Source of the DNA: DASUZB01 sp036377075
GTDB lineage: Bacteria > Actinomycetota > CALGFH01
Direction: 5' to 3'
NCBI GenBank assembly: GCA_036377075.1
Contig: DASUZB010000220.1
Span: 1 to 46,829 of the forward strand
Length of the DNA: 46,829 nt
The notes under the pieces were generated by a model. That model did not search any database. It saw only the letters and a list, made by a program, of their open reading frames with translations, and was not told the origin of the DNA. Each line of letters opens with the position of its first letter. Positions within the stretch are counted from its first letter, which is position 1. A program made the translations under genes and the position numbers. This document shows positions 7,391-15,494 of the stretch, in pieces.

Positions 7391-8551
7391 CTAGCCCATG
7401 CCGACGCCCTGGCTGCGCTGCAGCAGCTTGCCCTCGGTCTGCAGCGCGGGCGCGACCATCACCTCCGCCCGCTGGAACTCCCTGACGCTGGCGTAGCCGC
7501 AGGTCGCCATGGAGGTGCGCAGCGCCCCGAACAGGTTCATGGAGCCGTCGTTGACCGGCGCCGGGCCCAGCAGGACCTCCTTGAGCGTGCCGACCGACGA
7601 GGTCCGCACGCGCGTGCCCCGCGGCAGGTCCGGGTGGAAGGTGGCCATGCCCCAGTGGTAGCCGCGGCCGGGCGCCTCGACCGCCCGGGCGAGCGGCGAG
7701 CCGAGCATGACCGCGTCGGCGCCGCAGGCGATCGCCTTGGCCACGTCGCCGCCGGTGCGCATGCCGCCGTCGGCGATCACCTGGACGTAGCGGCCGGTCT
7801 CCTCCAGGTGGCGCACCCGCGCGCCGGCCGCGTCGGCCAGCGCGGTGGCCTGGGGCACGCCGATGCCGAGCACGCCGCGGGTGGTGCAGGCCGCGCCGGG
7901 ACCGACCCCGACCAGGACACCGGCCGCGCCGGTGCGCATCAGGTGCAGGGCGGTCGCGTAGGAGGCGCAGCCGCCGACGATCACCGGCAGGTCGTAGCGG
8001 GCGATAAAGGTCTTGAGGTTGAGCGGCTCGGTGGTCGCCGAGACGTGCTCGGCGGAGACCACCGTGCCCTGGATGACCAGGATGTCCAGGCCGGCCTCCA
8101 GCGCGTAGGTGTGGTAGCGGGCGACGCGCTGCGGGGTGAGGGAGGCGGCGGCGACCACGCCGGCGGCCTTGACCTCCTCGACCCGGCGGCCGATCAGCTC
8201 CGGGTTGACCGGCTGCGCGTAGAGCTCCTGCATGCGCTTGGTCGCCTGGTCGGAGGGGAGCCCGGCGATCTCCTGGTAGACGGGGTCGGGGTCCTCGTAG
8301 CGCGTCCACAGGCCTTCCAGGTTGAGCACGCCCAGGCCGCCGAGGCGGCCCAGCTCGATGGCGATGCGGGGCGAGACCACCCCGTCCATCGCCGAGGCGA
8401 GCACCGGCAGGCTGAACTGGTAGGCGTCGATCTCCCAGGAGATGTCGACGTCGTCAGGGTCGCGGGTGCGGCGGCTGGGCACGATGGCGATGTCGTCAAG
8501 GCCGTAGGCGCGGCGGCCGCTCTTGCCGATTCCGATCTCGACCTCAGCCAA
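7391..8551 (-). CDS. guaB3: GuaB3 family IMP dehydrogenase-related protein
   Basis: The protein is about 386 residues, close to the mycobacterial GuaB3 length, and lacks the CBS pair of full IMP dehydrogenases. The TIM-barrel elements are present: SAMDGVVSPRIAIELGRLGG near residue 55, the phosphate-binding GGCASYAT, the active-site loop GAACTTR with Cys222, and the DGGMRTGGDVAKAIACGAD region. The likely start is TTG 8551 (encoding MAEVEIGIGKSGRRAYGL), preceded by GGGAGGGA; the open frame runs further to 8794 without similarity. GuaB3 proteins are conserved in Actinomycetota and have been linked to purine interconversion, with GMP reductase activity reported for some members. In mycobacteria the true IMP dehydrogenase guaB2 lies next to it; it is absent here. 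Confidence 0.92.
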   Translation of the reverse strand: MAEVEIGIGKSGRRAYGLDDIAIVPSRRTRDPDDVDISWEIDAYQFSLPVLASAMDGVVSPRIAIELGRLGGLGVLNLEGLWTRYEDPDPVYQEIAGLPSDQATKRMQELYAQPVNPELIGRRVEEVKAAGVVAAASLTPQRVARYHTYALEAGLDILVIQGTVVSAEHVSATTEPLNLKTFIARYDLPVIVGGCASYATALHLMRTGAAGVLVGVGPGAACTTRGVLGIGVPQATALADAAGARVRHLEETGRYVQVIADGGMRTGGDVAKAIACGADAVMLGSPLARAVEAPGRGYHWGMATFHPDLPRGTRVRTSSVGTLKEVLLGPAPVNDGSMNLFGALRTSMATCGYASVREFQRAEVMVAPALQTEGKLLQRSQGVGMG

Positions 8552-8852
8552 TGGTCCCTCCCGATGACGGTGTCGAGGGCCGGGGCTGACCCGCCCGGCC
8601 GATAGGTGGAAGCGGGCCGCGGCAGCGGCCAGCACGGGGCGGGGAAGTGGGAGCCGGCGCGACCCGCCCGTCGGGCGACAGGTCCAGGTCACGGTCCATA
8701 CCAGAGCGTAGCACGGCCGCTTTCCAGCGCGTCGAGCAGGGCTTTCGACAGGAACAAGATTGGGGTCCCAGGCCGTTGCAACTCCCTGTACCATGCCATG
8801 CGGTCGTCGGTTTTCCGGCGGCCAGCACGATCGTTCTTCCCACGAGGTGCCA
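8552..8852. other. Divergent intergenic region between guaB3 and the DUF5319 gene
   Basis: These 301 bases hold no open frame with coding character that is not antisense. TACCAT at 8789-8794 and the complement of AGCGTA near 8705-8710 fit TANNNT -10 patterns for the plus and minus genes, but neither has a convincing -35. A GGGAGGGA ribosome site for guaB3 lies at the left edge. I see no riboswitch fold or repeat. Confidence 0.35.
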
Positions 8853-9341
8853 GTGTCCGATCCCCTCGATCCGTTCGGATTCGACGACGACGACGCAAGT
8901 TCCGCCCCGATCGACGAGGAGGAACGCGCGGCGCTGCTCGAGGACCTGGCCGACCTCGCCGAGTTCCGTGAGGCGCTGGAGCCGCGTGGCTTCCGCGGCG
9001 TGGTGATCCCCTGCCCCGACTGCGAGGAGGACCACTACTTCGGCTGGAGCCTGCTGCGGGAGAACCTCGAGCACATCCTCGAGCACGGCGAGCCGAGGGT
9101 CCACGAGCCGGCCTTCGAGCCCGACGTGGACAGGTACGTCACCTGGGACTACGGCAAGGGATTCGTGGACGGCGTGCTGGAGGCCGAGAACGAGACCGGC
9201 TCGCTCCGTGACGGCTGGACCTCACCGACCGAGGCGGCCCGGCGCATCCGCAGGGCGCTCACCACCCGCGGGCTGACCGAGGACGAGGTGGCCGAGGTGC
9301 TGAGCGAGGGCGGCCTGCCGGTGAACGACCAGCCGGACTGA
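8853..9341 (+). CDS. DUF5319 family protein
   Basis: The 162-residue acidic protein starts at GTG 8853 as (V)SDPLDPFGFDDDD. Family-type segments are FRGVVIPCPDCEEDHYFGW, followed by a helix with LLRENLEHILEHGEPRVHEP and then DRYVTWDYGKGFVDGVLEA. The CPDC motif could bind zinc. Orthologues sit beside guaB genes in many Actinomycetota (Rv3412 in M. tuberculosis, from memory), and that neighbourhood is conserved here. Its role is unknown. It is convergent with the HAD hydrolase gene 28 bases away. Confidence 0.85.
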   Translation: MSDPLDPFGFDDDDASSAPIDEEERAALLEDLADLAEFREALEPRGFRGVVIPCPDCEEDHYFGWSLLRENLEHILEHGEPRVHEPAFEPDVDRYVTWDYGKGFVDGVLEAENETGSLRDGWTSPTEAARRIRRALTTRGLTEDEVAEVLSEGGLPVNDQPD

Positions 9342-9369
9342 GCAGCCAGGCACGCCACGACGCTCGGCG

Positions 9370-10212
9370 CTACCGTCCCAGGAGGTCGCGCAGGCCTTCC
9401 TTCGGCCCCGAGGACCGCCCTGGCTCCCGGCGGTCGCGGCGGCGCTGGCGCGCGACGATCCTGGCGGTGAGCCCGGCGACCGTGCCACCGGCGACGCCGG
9501 CGGGCAGCCACACCAGCCACAGGCGGCGGTGCTTGCGGAAGTCCTGCACCGGCCAGCCGCGCTGGCGGGCGAGCTCGCGCAGCTGCCGGTCGGGGTTGAC
9601 CGCGACCGGGTGGCCGACCCCTTCCAGCATCGGCCGGTCGTTGAACGAGTCCGAGTAGGCGCTGCAGTCGCGCAGGTCGATGCCCTGCTCGGCGGCGAGC
9701 TTGGTGACGGCGTCGAGCTTGGCGGGACCGTGCAGGACCGGGCCGAGGAGGCGGCCGGTGTACTTGCCGTCGACCAGCTCCGCCTCGGTGCCGAGGGCGC
9801 CGTCCATGCCCAGGTAGGCGGCCATCCGCTCGGCCAGCTCGCGCGGGGCCGCGGTGACCAGGTAGGTCTTGTCGCCGTCGGCGTGGTGCAGGTCGATCAC
9901 GCGGCGCATGCCAGGGTAGATGCGCGGCCCGATCACCTCGACGACGATGTCGTGGCCGAGCTGGAGGATGTCCTCCTGGGACTTGCCCTCGATGAACGCC
10001 AGCGCCGACTCGCGGGCGGCCTCCATGCCGCGCTTGCCCTCCGCGCCGGTCACCCGGAAGGTGAGCTGGGCGAGGGCGAACCCGGCGATGTCGCGCCAGG
10101 TGTAGTAGCCCCGCTTGTACATGCCGCGGGCCAGCAGGTACAGGCTGGAACCGGGCAGCAGGGTCTTGTCGACGTCGAAGAACGCCGCCCTCCTGGTCCG
10201 GTGCGCGCTCAT
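9370..10212 (-). CDS. HAD-IB family hydrolase (SerB-like) with C-terminal membrane helix
   Basis: The 280-residue protein has the haloacid dehalogenase catalytic motifs. Motif I is FFDVDKTLLPGSS (nucleophile Asp in D-x-D-x-T), motif II is TAAPRE (Thr), and motif III/IV is SDSFNDRPMLEGVGHPVAVN. The long helical cap with MYKRGYYTWRDIAGFALAQL places it in subclass IB, with phosphoserine phosphatase-like enzymes. A hydrophobic stretch LWLVWLPAGVAGGTVAGL followed by a basic tail could anchor it in the membrane. Its ATG overlaps the uxs stop codon by four bases (ATGA), so it is the last gene of the ugd-uxs operon. The substrate may be a sugar phosphate or lipid phosphate of the same envelope pathway, but that is inference. 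Confidence 0.85.
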   Translation of the reverse strand: MSAHRTRRAAFFDVDKTLLPGSSLYLLARGMYKRGYYTWRDIAGFALAQLTFRVTGAEGKRGMEAARESALAFIEGKSQEDILQLGHDIVVEVIGPRIYPGMRRVIDLHHADGDKTYLVTAAPRELAERMAAYLGMDGALGTEAELVDGKYTGRLLGPVLHGPAKLDAVTKLAAEQGIDLRDCSAYSDSFNDRPMLEGVGHPVAVNPDRQLRELARQRGWPVQDFRKHRRLWLVWLPAGVAGGTVAGLTARIVARQRRRDRREPGRSSGPKEGLRDLLGR

Positions 10213-11156
10213 CGTGCCGCCCGCTCCAGCGCCTGGCTGAACCAGGGAAGGGTGCGCTCGATGCCCTCCTCCAGGCTGACCGACGGCTTCCAGCCCAGCT
10301 CGGTCATCGCCCTGGTGATGTCCGGCCGCCGCACCTCGGGGTCGTCGACCGGCCGCGGCTGGTAGTCCACCCTGACCTCGCCGACGCCCGCCGCCGCGGC
10401 CACCATCCGCGCCAGCTCCAGGATGGTCACCTCGCGCGGGTTGCCGAGGTTCACCGGCCCCTCGACGTCGCTCCAGAGCAGCCGCCAGAACCCCTCGACC
10501 ATGTCCTCCACGTAGCACAGCGAGCGCGTCTGGCTGCCGTCCCCGTGCACGGTGAGCGGCTCCCCGCGCAGCGCCTGCACGGCGAAGGTGCAGAACGCCC
10601 GGCCGTCATCGATCCTCATGAACGGCCCGAACGTGTTGAAGATCCGCACGATGCGCACCTCGACGCCGTGGCTGCGCTGGTAGGCGGTGGCGAGGGCCTC
10701 GGCGAAGCGCTTGGCCTCGTCGTAGACGCCGCGGGGGCCGATCGGGTTGACGTGGCCCCAGTAGCTCTCCGGCTGGGGGTGGACCTTGGGGTCGCCGTAG
10801 ACCTCGCTGGTCGAGGCGAGCAGGAAGCGGGCGCCCTTGTCCTTGGCCAGGCCAAGGGCGCGGTGGGTACCGAGCGCGCCGACCTTCAGGGTCTGGATCG
10901 GGTAGCGCAGGTAGTCGATCGGGCTCGCCGGGGAGGCGAAGTGAAGCACCGCGTCGACCGGCCCGGAGACGTGGATGTAGTCGGTGACGTCGACGTGGAC
11001 CAGGCGGAAGCGCTCCCCGATCAGGTCCTCGACGTTCTCCGCACGGCCGGTGATGAGGTTGTCCATGCAGACGACCTCGAACCCCTCGGCCAGCAGCCGG
11101 CGGCACAGGTGCGAGCCGAGGAAGCCGGCGCCTCCGGTGATGACGGCACGAGGCAC
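10209..11156 (-). CDS. UDP-glucuronate decarboxylase (UDP-xylose synthase) family SDR
   Basis: The 315-residue protein is an extended short-chain dehydrogenase. It has the NAD-binding loop GGAGFLGSH near the N terminus, the D at the end of strand two (VVCMDNLITG), and the catalytic Y145-x3-K149 in VYDEAKRFAE. The segments HFASPASPIDYLRYPIQTLK and STSEVYGDPKVHPQPESYWG are typical of UDP-glucuronate decarboxylases rather than dTDP-glucose dehydratases. It would turn UDP-glucuronate into UDP-xylose, with NAD+ recycled. GTG 11156 starts two bases after the ugd stop, which matches the product of ugd being its substrate. No symbol is standard in bacteria (uxs is used). Confidence 0.88.
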   Translation of the reverse strand: MPRAVITGGAGFLGSHLCRRLLAEGFEVVCMDNLITGRAENVEDLIGERFRLVHVDVTDYIHVSGPVDAVLHFASPASPIDYLRYPIQTLKVGALGTHRALGLAKDKGARFLLASTSEVYGDPKVHPQPESYWGHVNPIGPRGVYDEAKRFAEALATAYQRSHGVEVRIVRIFNTFGPFMRIDDGRAFCTFAVQALRGEPLTVHGDGSQTRSLCYVEDMVEGFWRLLWSDVEGPVNLGNPREVTILELARMVAAAAGVGEVRVDYQPRPVDDPEVRRPDITRAMTELGWKPSVSLEEGIERTLPWFSQALERAAR

Positions 11157-11158
11157 GG

Positions 11159-12499
11159 TCAGCTCCGTGCGTCGGCGGGCGGGCCGGCCAGCGGGCGGCC
11201 GACGCCGGCGACGGTGAAGCCCTCGGCGACGAACCGCTTGACGTCGAAGAAGTTGCGGGCGTCGACCACGATCGGGTAGCGCATGCGGCCCTTCAGGAGG
11301 GCGGGGTCGAGCTCGGCGAACTCGGCCCACTCGGTCATGAGGACCAGCGCGTGGGCACCGTCGGCGACCTCGTGGGCCTTCGCGGCCAGCTGCAGGCCGG
11401 GCAGGAGCGCGAGCGCCTGCTCGCCGGCGACCGGGTCGTAGGCGACCACCTCGGCGCCGCCGTCGAGCAGCCCGCGGACCACGTCGACCGCCGGTGCCTC
11501 GCGCAGGTCGTCGGTGTCGGGCTTGAAGGCGAGGCCGAGCACGCCGATGCGCTTGCCCTCCAGGTGCCAGAGCGCGTCGCGCACCTTCTCGACCACGTTG
11601 CGGCGCGCCTCGAGGTTGACCTTGGCGACCTCGCGCAGGATGCCGAAGTCCACCCCCAGCTCCCGCGAGCGGTGGGCGAAGGCGGCCACGTCCTTGGGGA
11701 AGCAGCTGCCGCCGTAGCCGGCGCCGGCGCTGAGGAACCTCGGGCCGATGCGGGGGTCGAGTCCCATGCCCCTGGCGACCAGCTCGACGTCCGCCCCGGA
11801 ACGCTCGCAGACCGCCGCCACCGAGTTGATGAAGCTGATCTTGGTGGCCAGGAACGCGTTGGAGGCGTGCTTGATGAGCTCGGCGGTGGCGCGGTCGGTG
11901 GCCAGGAACTCGCAGCCGGTGTCCTCGATGATCGGGGCGTACAGCTCGCGGAAGCGTTCGGCGGCGCGCTCGGAGTCGGTGCCGACCACGATGCGGTCGG
12001 GCCGTAGGGTGTCCTCGACGGCGGTGCCCTCGCGCAGGAACTCGGGGTTGGAGGCGACCTCGTAGTCGGCCCCCGGCGGCGCCTCGCGCGACATCACCTG
12101 GGCGACCCGCTGGCCGGTCTGGACCGGCACGGTGCTCTTCTCGCAGACCAGGCGGAACTGGCCCACCGGGAGGTGGCGGGCGACGTCGCGGGCCACGGCC
12201 TCGACCAGGCGCAGGTTGGGGCTGCCGTCCTCGCGGCTCGGGGTGCCGACGCAGATGAAGATGACTTCGCCGTGGCGCACGGCCGCGGCCTTGTCCGAGG
12301 TGAACGTGAGCCGGCCGCTGCCCAGCGCCTCGGTCATCAGCTCCTGCAGCTGCGGCTCGTAGAACCACGCCTTGCCCTGCCGCAACAGCTCGAGCTTGGC
12401 CCGGTCGTCGTCATCCGCGAGGACCTCGTGGCCGATCCGAGCCAGGCTGACGGCGGTGACGAGCCCGACGTGGCCGGCTCCAATGACCGTGACGCGCAT
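11159..12499 (-). CDS. ugd: UDP-glucose 6-dehydrogenase
   Basis: This 446-residue enzyme oxidises UDP-glucose twice with NAD+ to UDP-glucuronate. It has the Rossmann motif VIGAGHVGLVTAVSLARIGH at the N terminus, CVGTPSREDGSPNL, EKSTVPVQTG, NPEFLREGTAVEDTLRPDR, the catalytic Cys266 in GGSCFPKD, and GLAFKPDTDDLREAPA in the UDP-binding domain. ATG 12499 is preferred to the ATG 21 bases earlier because AAAGGAG precedes it at the right distance and the Rossmann strand begins immediately. It is the first gene of the overlapping ugd-uxs-HAD operon, which feeds UDP-glucuronate and UDP-xylose to an envelope glycan whose glycosyltransferases are not in the window. Confidence 0.97.
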   Translation of the reverse strand: MRVTVIGAGHVGLVTAVSLARIGHEVLADDDDRAKLELLRQGKAWFYEPQLQELMTEALGSGRLTFTSDKAAAVRHGEVIFICVGTPSREDGSPNLRLVEAVARDVARHLPVGQFRLVCEKSTVPVQTGQRVAQVMSREAPPGADYEVASNPEFLREGTAVEDTLRPDRIVVGTDSERAAERFRELYAPIIEDTGCEFLATDRATAELIKHASNAFLATKISFINSVAAVCERSGADVELVARGMGLDPRIGPRFLSAGAGYGGSCFPKDVAAFAHRSRELGVDFGILREVAKVNLEARRNVVEKVRDALWHLEGKRIGVLGLAFKPDTDDLREAPAVDVVRGLLDGGAEVVAYDPVAGEQALALLPGLQLAAKAHEVADGAHALVLMTEWAEFAELDPALLKGRMRYPIVVDARNFFDVKRFVAEGFTVAGVGRPLAGPPADARS

Positions 12500-12556
12500 T
12501 CGCTTCGCTCCTTTGCTCAAACGGTCGGTGGGCCTGCGCCGCTCTGTGCGCTGGCT

Positions 12557-12606
12557 TCCCTCGTCGCTCCTCGGTCGCCCAGGGGCTCCCTCGTCGCTCC
12601 TCGGTC
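12557..12606. repeat. Short direct repeat (2 x 20 bp, 30-bp spacing)
   Basis: TCCCTCGTCGCTCCTCGGTC occurs exactly at 12557-12576 and 12587-12606, with 10 bases between. It lies in the 283-base gap between ugd and the divergent carboxypeptidase gene. Only two copies exist, so it is not a CRISPR. The rest of the gap has no gene; GGTGGCGCCCTGGCGGCGC around 12658-12676 can form a GC-rich hairpin in the leader of the carboxypeptidase gene. Confidence 0.6.
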
Positions 12607-12782
12607 AGTCCAGCGCGCGGCTCCGGCCCACCTCCCTGAGGACACGCGATTTTATCGGGTGGCGCCCTGGCGGCGCGCCGCCCCCAATCCGGCTGGAAAA
12701 GCCTGGTTGTCCGACTGGGGTGACGATGACACACTGCCCCTCCCGACGTCCGCCCGCAAAGGCATGGAGACCCCTACGCCTC

Positions 12783-13925
12783 ATGAAAGTCCGGCCTGAC
12801 CCCGCGCCAACCCGCACCATCCCGCGACGCCGCCGCACCGCCGCCCTGCTGCTGCTCGCCCTGACCACCATCCTGGCTGCCGCGCCCCCGGCGTCGGCGG
12901 CCGGCCGGCCCGCCGCGGACGTGCGGGCGGCCTCCGTGGCCGCCGGACCGAAGGTCGGCTCCCGCTACGCGATCCTGGTCGACGCGGCCAGCGGCGAGGT
13001 GCTCTGGGCCCGTAACCCGAACGTGCCCAGGCCACCGGCGAGCCTGACCAAGATGCTGACCGTGCTGGTGGCGCACGCCAGCCTGGCGCAGCGGCAGGTG
13101 GCGGTGGCCGGCAGGGACGCCGCCGCCAGGCCGGCCACCAAGCTCTCCCTCGAGCCCGGCCAGCAGATCCTGGTCGAGCAGGCGCTCGCCGCCGCGCTGA
13201 TCGTCTCGGCCAACGACATGGCCGTCCTCCTCGCCGACACCGCGGCCGGCTCGGTGCCGCGCTTCAGCAAGGCCATGGACGCCGAGTCCAGGCGCCTCGG
13301 GCTGCGCCGCTCGCGCTGGCGCGTCCCCGACGGGCTGGACGCCCCCGGGCACGTCTCCAGCGCCTTCGACCTCGCGATCCTGGCCAGGGCGGTGCTGCGC
13401 GACCCGTGGCTGGCGCGGATGGTGCGCACCAGGCGGCTCGCCTTCGTGACCCCTGACGGGCACCGCCACACCCTCTTCGCCCACTCGAACTTCCTGCGCG
13501 ACTACCCGGGAGCGGTCGGCGTCAAGACCGGCTTCACCGACGGCGCCGGCCGCTGCCTGGCCGCCGCCGCGACCAGGGGAGGCCACACCCTGATCGCGGT
13601 CGTGCTGCACAGCCCCGATCCTCCTGGCGACGCCGCGCACATGATGAACTGGGGCTTCGGCCCCGGACGGGCGCTGCGCAGCGGGCTGCGCCTGCCGCCG
13701 TACACGGCCCCGGCGGACGTCGACGCCCTGCTGCTGCCGCCACGGCCGGCCGCCGTCGCCCAGGCGAGCCCGGCGGCCGGGATCGCCGCCGGCCCGTCCG
13801 CCAGCGCTCCGGCGGGCGGGCAGCGCACCCCGCTGACGCTCGCGCTCACCTCCGCGGTCGTGCTCCTGGTGGGCGCCGGCAGCGTCGCCACGTCGCTGCG
13901 CCGTCGCCGCCGGGCCGACGCCTGA
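12783..13925 (+). CDS. D-alanyl-D-alanine carboxypeptidase (peptidase S11, PBP5/DacA type)
   Basis: The 380-residue protein trims the terminal D-Ala of peptidoglycan stem peptides outside the cell. All three penicillin-binding motifs are present: S87-L-T-K90, S142-A-N144 and K248-T-G250. A signal peptide (basic PRRRRTAA, hydrophobic core, cut near APPASAA) covers about residues 1-40. After the catalytic domain come an Ala/Pro-rich linker and a final membrane helix LALTSAVVLLVGAGSVA with a basic tail RRRRRADA, so it is anchored at the C terminus. ATG 12783 is the only start that fits the signal peptide. Confidence 0.93.
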   Translation: MKVRPDPAPTRTIPRRRRTAALLLLALTTILAAAPPASAAGRPAADVRAASVAAGPKVGSRYAILVDAASGEVLWARNPNVPRPPASLTKMLTVLVAHASLAQRQVAVAGRDAAARPATKLSLEPGQQILVEQALAAALIVSANDMAVLLADTAAGSVPRFSKAMDAESRRLGLRRSRWRVPDGLDAPGHVSSAFDLAILARAVLRDPWLARMVRTRRLAFVTPDGHRHTLFAHSNFLRDYPGAVGVKTGFTDGAGRCLAAAATRGGHTLIAVVLHSPDPPGDAAHMMNWGFGPGRALRSGLRLPPYTAPADVDALLLPPRPAAVAQASPAAGIAAGPSASAPAGGQRTPLTLALTSAVVLLVGAGSVATSLRRRRRADA

Positions 13926-13938
13926 GCGCACCCTTGGC

Positions 13939-14844
13939 TCACCCTTCACGCGCGGCGGTCGTCGCCTCGAGGACCGCCGCGACGGCGGGCCGGGTGAGCC
14001 AGCGCGGGCGGGTGTCCTCGTCGAGGTCGGCGGCGATGGTGTCGAGCGGGCCGCGGGCGGCGGCCAGCTCCGCGGCGGCCTCGGCGGGACGGCCCGACCG
14101 GGACGCCAGGGCGCCGAGCAGGGCGCGCGCCGGCCAGGCGACCGGAAGGACGCCGAGCAGCTCCGCCAGGCCGGCCGCGCGGGCCAGGGTGGCGGTGGCC
14201 TCCGGGTCGCCGGCCTGTGCCAGCGCCACACCCTGGAAGAGCAGGCCCCGGGCCACGTAGGGGGCGGCGCCGGCACGTTCGGCCGCGGCGACGGCCCCCG
14301 CGGCCGCCTCGGCCGCGTCGCGCGGCCGCTCCTCGAGCAGGGCCAGCGCCGCCGCCACCCAGCCCGTCCTGACCTCGGCCTGCCATTCGCCGTCGGCCGC
14401 CACCGGCTCGGCGGCGGCGAGGCGCCTGCCGGCCTCGCCGGCGTCCCCCGCCCCGACCGCGTCGGCGGCGAGGCCGAGCAGCGGCCAGACGATCGCCTCA
14501 CCCTCGGCCAGGTCGAGCGCCCGCTGGTCCCAGGTGCGGGCGGTGGCGTGCTCCCCGAGCTGCCGGTAGGTCTCGCCCAGGCTGGCGGCGACGTGCACGG
14601 CCAGCGGCGTGGCCTTGGCCTCCGCCCAGGCGGCGTGGAGCAGGCGCAGCGCCGCGCCGCAGTGCCCGGCACCCTGCTCGGCGACGCCGAGCAGCCAGCG
14701 GGCCCGGCCCGTCGCGGCCCGGTCGCCGGCCTCGACGGCTTCGTCCAGGGCCGCGGCGAGCAGCTCCGCGGCCGCCACCGGCGACCCGTGCAGGGCGGTC
14801 CGCTCGCCCTCACCCAACGTCCTGTCCAGTTGTGCCCCGCCCAC
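13939..14844 (-). CDS. TPR-like helical repeat protein of unknown function
   Basis: The product is about 301 residues, starting (V)GGAQLDRTLGEGERTAL at GTG 14844, with GGGGAG five bases upstream. It is almost entirely Ala/Leu-rich helices in pairs (for example ELLAAALDEAVEAGDRAATG, LLHAAWAEAKATPLAVHVAA and SLGETYRQLGEHATARTWDQ), in the pattern of tetratricopeptide repeats. Position-specific TPR residues such as the G-x-x-A in GETYRQLGEHATA can be seen. There is no catalytic or DNA-binding domain, and it resembles the C-terminal sensor region of AAA/LuxR-type regulators on its own. The open frame reaches 15237 upstream but that part looks non-coding and covers the SOS-like palindrome. Confidence 0.65.
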   Translation of the reverse strand: MGGAQLDRTLGEGERTALHGSPVAAAELLAAALDEAVEAGDRAATGRARWLLGVAEQGAGHCGAALRLLHAAWAEAKATPLAVHVAASLGETYRQLGEHATARTWDQRALDLAEGEAIVWPLLGLAADAVGAGDAGEAGRRLAAAEPVAADGEWQAEVRTGWVAAALALLEERPRDAAEAAAGAVAAAERAGAAPYVARGLLFQGVALAQAGDPEATATLARAAGLAELLGVLPVAWPARALLGALASRSGRPAEAAAELAAARGPLDTIAADLDEDTRPRWLTRPAVAAVLEATTAAREG

Positions 14845-14993
14845 GCTCGCTCCCCGTGCAACCCCACGGCGGCCGCCGCTCCTCGAACGTGCCGGCCGCT
14901 CCCTCGCCGCGCCGATCCGGGCCGGCCCGGCACCCGCCGCCGAGGCCGCCGTCGTCCGTTTCGACAGGACGAGCAGCCAGCTTGACGACGGCC

Positions 14994-15027
14994 GCTCGGT
15001 GCTCGAACATACGTTCGAGCACCGAGC
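14994..15027. promoter_or_regulatory. Perfect SOS (LexA) box inside a 34-bp palindrome
   Basis: TCGAACATACGTTCGA (15003-15018) matches the actinobacterial LexA consensus TCGAAC-N4-GTTCGA in every fixed position. The symmetry goes on for nine more bases on each side (15-bp arms 14994-15008 and 15013-15027, loop ATAC). It lies in the 352-base gap between GTG 14844 (minus) and ATG 15197 (plus), about 150-180 bases from each start. TTGACG at 14978-14983 followed 17 bases later by GAACAT gives a possible promoter overlapped by the box. The rest of the gap shows no gene. A plain hairpin role cannot be excluded. Confidence 0.6.
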
Positions 15028-15196
15028 GCGAGGGCCGGTCGAGCATCGGCGCCACACCCCAGAGCACCCGCGGCGATGCGCCGGGCCGTGCCCGCCGCTG
15101 CCGAGCCACGGGGCACCGACAGGGCGCACCGCGAGTGCGACCGGCCCGCCGGGCGACGGCCGGGCGGTGGGCAGGGCATCGACGAGGAGCGGGTAC

Positions 15197-15487
15197 ATGG
15201 CCGAGCAGAGGAGCGGGCTGGTGATCCAGCCGACCATCGGGCGGGACGACGCCGACGCCGTGTGCGGGTTGCTACGGGAGATCGGCCGGTCCGCCGGCGC
15301 CCCCGTCGAGCTGAGGGACGCCGCCGGCTTCTGGTCGTCCGAGGTCGACCCGGCGATGGAGCGCGGCGACCTGCAGACGGTCGCCTGGCTGCTCAGGGAC
15401 GCGAGCTCCAGCCGCCACCTCCCGGCCGGCGTCCGCGACCAGGCCCGCTACTGGGCCGCCTACCTGGAGGGACGGCTGTTCCGGTGA
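15197..15487 (+). CDS. Small hypothetical protein (96 residues)
   Basis: It starts MAEQRSGLVIQPTIGRDDAD at ATG 15197, with GAGGAG eight bases upstream. It continues as a compact helical protein: AVCGLLREIGRSAGAPVELR, EVDPAMERGDLQTVAWLLRD, and PAGVRDQARYWAAYLEGRLF at the end. No cysteines beyond one and no membrane segment. I do not recognise a family. The end is convergent with the lipoprotein hydrolase gene, seven bases away. If the SOS-like box upstream is active, this gene is one of its two possible targets. Confidence 0.6.
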   Translation: MAEQRSGLVIQPTIGRDDADAVCGLLREIGRSAGAPVELRDAAGFWSSEVDPAMERGDLQTVAWLLRDASSSRHLPAGVRDQARYWAAYLEGRLFR

Positions 15488-15494
15488 GAGCTCC

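Noticed and set aside
12557..12606. Direct repeats with regular spacing that could suggest a CRISPR start
   Set aside because: Only two copies with a 10-base gap and no cas genes; spacer size is far too short.
12774..15179. Very long open frame (801 codons) on the minus strand across the carboxypeptidase gene
   Set aside because: It is Arg/Pro/Gly-rich and has no motifs; it is the antisense shadow of a gene with all three penicillin-binding motifs, as expected at this GC content.
13939..15237. Long version (432 residues) of the TPR-like protein
   Set aside because: The first 131 residues look non-coding (Ser/Arg/Gly runs), span the SOS palindrome and overlap the plus-strand 96-residue gene; GTG 14844 with a good ribosome site is preferred.
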